From: CAYVQF01 sp964454015
GTDB lineage: Bacteria > Myxococcota_A > Bradymonadia > UBA4248
DNA: 64,000 nucleotides
Assembly: GCA_964454015.1 (NCBI GenBank)
Contig: CAYVQF010000027.1
Coordinates: 1-64,000 of the forward strand
Direction of reading: 5' to 3'
Part shown: piece by piece, positions 61,977 to 64,000 of the stretch
Layout of the letters: each line of letters starts with the position of its first letter
Position numbering within the stretch: position 1 is the first letter of the stretch
Notes under the pieces: model-generated
Seen by the model: only the letters and a program-made list of their open reading frames with translations
What the model was told of the DNA's origin: nothing
Database searches by the model: none
Program-made: the position numbers and the translations under genes

Positions 61977-63682
61977 GGCAGTGGAGCCATGTGGTGGGGC
62001 AGGGTGGTGTGGCGGGGCGATGGCATCTTGGGTTGATCTTCGCCGTGGTGGGCTGCCTGAGCGGGGCGTGTGACGCGCCGCGTTCTGAGCGGGGCTCGGG
62101 ATCGGCGGAGCGGGGTGGCGCCGTGCCCATGCTGCGGGATCACGTGGGCACGGAGCGGCTGAGTCCGGAGCAGCGCTTGCAGTTCAGGGTGAGTGATTTT
62201 GCGGCGCCCAACGCGCCACGGATTGTCGCCGTCGAGTTGCAGACGCGTGGGATAGGGCGGCATGAGGAGGGTCTCGAAGAGCGCTTGATGGAGTTGCTGC
62301 GGCGGCGGGCGCCAGAGCCCTTTGAGATACGCCGCCGCCGTGGTCTGGAGCGGGACGAGGTGGTGTGGGCCCATCTCAAGGTGACGCTGCAGCGGCGGAT
62401 CGAACGCACGCGCAAGAGCCAGCGGGTGGCGCACCCTCGGGTGGCGTTGCGCATGGAGGTGACCTTCGAGTTGCGGCTGCCGCGGGGAAGCACGAGCAAC
62501 TGGGAGCGCTTTCACTTCTCCTTCGTCGATGAGCGTGCTGGGGAGGTTTTGGTCGAGTTGGAGGAGATATTTTGGCGCGATTTGGAGCATCAGGTGCCGA
62601 CGCTGGTGGTGCGCGAGCGGGCGGCCTTGGCCAAGGATGCTGCGGGGATAGACTGGGCGCGGCGTTTGGGATTTCGCGCCGAGTTGGCTGAGGGCGTGCT
62701 GCAGCCCATGTTGGCTTTTCCCATGCGCGCCCTCTTTCGCGAGGGCTGTGCGGCGGTGGTCAAGGAGCATCACGTCGAGCTGATTCGTTTGGACAACCCC
62801 TTTGCGCCGGGGATCGTCGTCAACGACGGGGCGATCGCCGCAGCGCGTTGCGACGCCCGCGGTGCTTATATCGCGGTGCATCTGACGGACAGGGCGGTGG
62901 ACGTGTTTTATCGGACGACGAGCCAGGTGCAGTGGCGGACGCGGGTGAGCTTCGAGAACGCCGTGGACCCAGGGCGCTTGCGATTCGTGGCAGGGGGGGA
63001 GCAGCTCTGTCTGGTGGGAGAGCGGGTCGATCTGGGCTTTCGCTATGCGAAGATCGTCTGTTTTCACCCGGAGACGGGGGCGGTGCGTTGGGAGTGGACC
63101 GAGCCCGGGGCGGACATCAAAGCGCTGGCGCTGCGGCAGGGGCGGGTCTTTCTGGCGGCGGGGCGGCATGTGCGGGTCTTGTCCCAGGAGGGCAAGCTGC
63201 TGTGGCATGCCGTGGTCGAGGGGGGGGCGGTATTGGATGAGCGCAGCGGCGCGTGCATGATTGAGGAGAAGCTGATTTTTTCCCATCGTCTGGGACGCGT
63301 CTTTGCCCTGGACATGGACACGGGTCGCGGCCTGTGGGAGATCACGACCTTTGGCCGGCGTCCGTTTTTTTGTGACGATGCGCATGGGCTCTATCTCGAC
63401 GAGGCGGGCGCCCTGTTGGTCGCCATCGACACGGCGCAGATGGAGGCCAAATGGCGATTTCGCCACGGAGGACAGATAGTGGATGCCCTGGCGCACAACG
63501 GCATGCTGCTATTGCTGTTGCCGCGCGCGATCTACGTGCTGGGCATCGAGAACGGGAACGTGTATTGGCAGATTCCGCTGCCGGTCTACGCCACGGCTTT
63601 CCATCGCTATGCCCGGCGCCTTTTGCTCGAAGCGGACGGGCAGCTCTACGAGCTGACCGACGAGATACGACATTTTCGCTAG
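61973..63682 (+). CDS. Lipoprotein with PQQ-like beta-propeller
   Basis: The 569-residue protein starts at GTG 61973, overlapping the previous stop by four bases, and has a lipobox (VVGCLSGAC). The first about 220 residues are alpha/beta of unknown type. The C-terminal half has PQQ/BamB-type blades with recurring Trp (TGAVRWEWTEPGADIKALALR, GRVFLAAGRHVRVL, GKLLWHAVVEGGAV, TGRGLWEITTFG), indicating an outer-membrane-linked propeller rather than a dehydrogenase. It is paired with the 61095 lipoprotein; function unknown. Confidence 0.75.
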   Translation: MRQWSHVVGQGGVAGRWHLGLIFAVVGCLSGACDAPRSERGSGSAERGGAVPMLRDHVGTERLSPEQRLQFRVSDFAAPNAPRIVAVELQTRGIGRHEEGLEERLMELLRRRAPEPFEIRRRRGLERDEVVWAHLKVTLQRRIERTRKSQRVAHPRVALRMEVTFELRLPRGSTSNWERFHFSFVDERAGEVLVELEEIFWRDLEHQVPTLVVRERAALAKDAAGIDWARRLGFRAELAEGVLQPMLAFPMRALFREGCAAVVKEHHVELIRLDNPFAPGIVVNDGAIAAARCDARGAYIAVHLTDRAVDVFYRTTSQVQWRTRVSFENAVDPGRLRFVAGGEQLCLVGERVDLGFRYAKIVCFHPETGAVRWEWTEPGADIKALALRQGRVFLAAGRHVRVLSQEGKLLWHAVVEGGAVLDERSGACMIEEKLIFSHRLGRVFALDMDTGRGLWEITTFGRRPFFCDDAHGLYLDEAGALLVAIDTAQMEAKWRFRHGGQIVDALAHNGMLLLLLPRAIYVLGIENGNVYWQIPLPVYATAFHRYARRLLLEADGQLYELTDEIRHFR

Positions 63683-63735
63683 CCTTTGTGTGGCGCCCGT
63701 GGCAAAGGGAGAGGCCTGGGCGCGGCGCCTTTTTT
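63683..63735 (+). terminator. Hairpins and T-run between the 61973 gene and metH
   Basis: CCTTTG (63683-63688) can pair with CAAAGG directly after the stop, and a GC-rich segment with a weak stem AGGC/GCCT precedes six T (63730-63735). It may end the lipoprotein operon; the stems are short, so confidence is low. Confidence 0.35.
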
Positions 63736-63782
63736 GGCGCTTTCGTTGCGCTTCATTCACCTCTTCGCACGGTAAGTGACCC

Positions 63783-64000
63783 ATGCACACGGACTCGGTT
63801 CTGCTGTCCACCCTTCAGTCACGCATTCTTCTGGTCGACGGCGCCATGGGCACGATGATCCAGCGCGCAGCATTGCAAGAGGCAGATTTTCGTGGCGAAA
63901 TCCTGGTCGATCATCCGCGCCCGTTGCTGGGCAACAACGATGTGCTCAGCCTGACCCAGCCGCAGCTCATCGAGGACATCCACAGCGCTTACCTGGCGGC
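63783..64000 (+). CDS. metH: Methionine synthase, N-terminal part (3' end outside window)
   Basis: The frame starting at ATG 63783 reads through the end of the window (72 complete codons). It matches the N-terminus of cobalamin-dependent methionine synthase: LVDGAMGTMIQRAALQEADF, HPRPLLGNNDVLSLTQP and LIEDIHSAYL are the hallmark start of the homocysteine-binding domain. The remaining domains (pterin, cobalamin, activation) lie outside. Only a weak ribosome-binding site is seen. metK is at the other end of the window. Confidence 0.92.
   Translation, partial: MHTDSVLLSTLQSRILLVDGAMGTMIQRAALQEADFRGEILVDHPRPLLGNNDVLSLTQPQLIEDIHSAYLA

Noticed and set aside
61523..63496. Long minus-strand open frame opposite the 61095 and 61973 lipoprotein genes
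   Set aside because: The plus-strand genes have signal peptides, lipoboxes and propeller blades; the antisense product is low-complexity and has no start context.
61973..63682. PQQ-dependent dehydrogenase
   Set aside because: Only the propeller-blade pattern is present; catalytic and PQQ-binding residues and the usual length are missing, and it is a lipoprotein.

Overview
The window is GC-rich (roughly two-thirds G+C by eye) and carries about 55 tightly packed genes on both strands. The organism looks like a Gram-negative member of the Myxococcota/Bradymonadota (old deltaproteobacterial) sphere. Reasons: many lipoprotein signal peptides, a TonB-like C-terminus, several Hanks-type kinases and pseudokinases fused to other modules, FHA and zinc-ribbon adaptors, a DUF4388/PATAN-type protein, an FHA-containing sigma-54 activator, and cysteine-rich or thrombospondin-type-3-repeat surface lipoproteins. 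The lineage is an inference from gene content; no rRNA, tRNA, CRISPR array or insertion sequence was seen.

Layout. 1-3.6 kb: a signalling block (C-terminus of a probable VWA protein, zinc-ribbon/FHA protein, kinase, membrane-anchored pseudokinase). 3.6-10.9 kb: core metabolism (lpdA and sucB, IMPACT/YigZ protein, metK, murA, udk). 11.1-14.1 kb: a regulatory set (pseudo-receiver/DUF4388 protein, 70-aa protein, FHA sigma-54 activator). 14.1-18 kb: alpha/beta hydrolase, secreted protein, pdxS-pdxT. 18.1-26.3 kb: propeller lipoprotein, secreted CBM9-like protein, RqcH/NFACT protein, an unrecognised protein, MBL-fold lipoprotein, MscS channel. 26.3-29.4 kb: kinase with a Cys-paired Sel1 ectodomain and a cold-shock-domain protein. 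29.6-37.9 kb: the metabolic centrepiece, rex-hydC-hydB-hydA-hydS-spoIIE, on the minus strand behind a promoter and an almost perfect 28-bp palindrome. 38-44.8 kb: M23 and CHAP-like cell-wall lipoproteins, a MobA-like transferase, a GntR/FadR regulator with an operator inside its own promoter, maf-yggS-proC, and lexA with a GAAC-N4-GTTC box in its promoter. 44.9-51.6 kb: double-FHA protein, hydrolase, lipoprotein plus pseudokinase/GYF/TonB-like protein, Cys-rich lipoprotein. 51.7-57.3 kb: small protein, HEAT-repeat protein, tsaE, histidine phosphatase, small membrane protein, alr. 57.4-64 kb: isochorismatase-like hydrolase, TSP3/VWA lipoprotein, two further lipoproteins and the start of metH.

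How the genes work together. The hyd operon encodes a trimeric NADH- and ferredoxin-linked [FeFe] hydrogenase (HydABC), a second hydrogenase-like protein with a PAS domain and sensory-type H-cluster substitutions (HydS), and a SpoIIE-type phosphatase. Rex, the NADH/NAD+ sensor, is the first gene. This reads as a redox- and H2-responsive circuit, with gene expression controlled by Rex and protein phosphorylation controlled by HydS/SpoIIE. The HydEFG maturases are not in the window. The presence of sucB and lpdA suggests that 2-oxoglutarate (or pyruvate) dehydrogenase also operates, so a facultative or fermentative lifestyle is plausible. MurA carries Asp in place of the fosfomycin-target Cys. 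The strongest candidates for undescribed biology are the hyd/HydS/SpoIIE circuit with its palindrome, the VWA-FHA-kinase-pseudokinase block, the pseudokinase-GYF-TonB fusion, and the kinase with a disulfide-rich Sel1 ectodomain.
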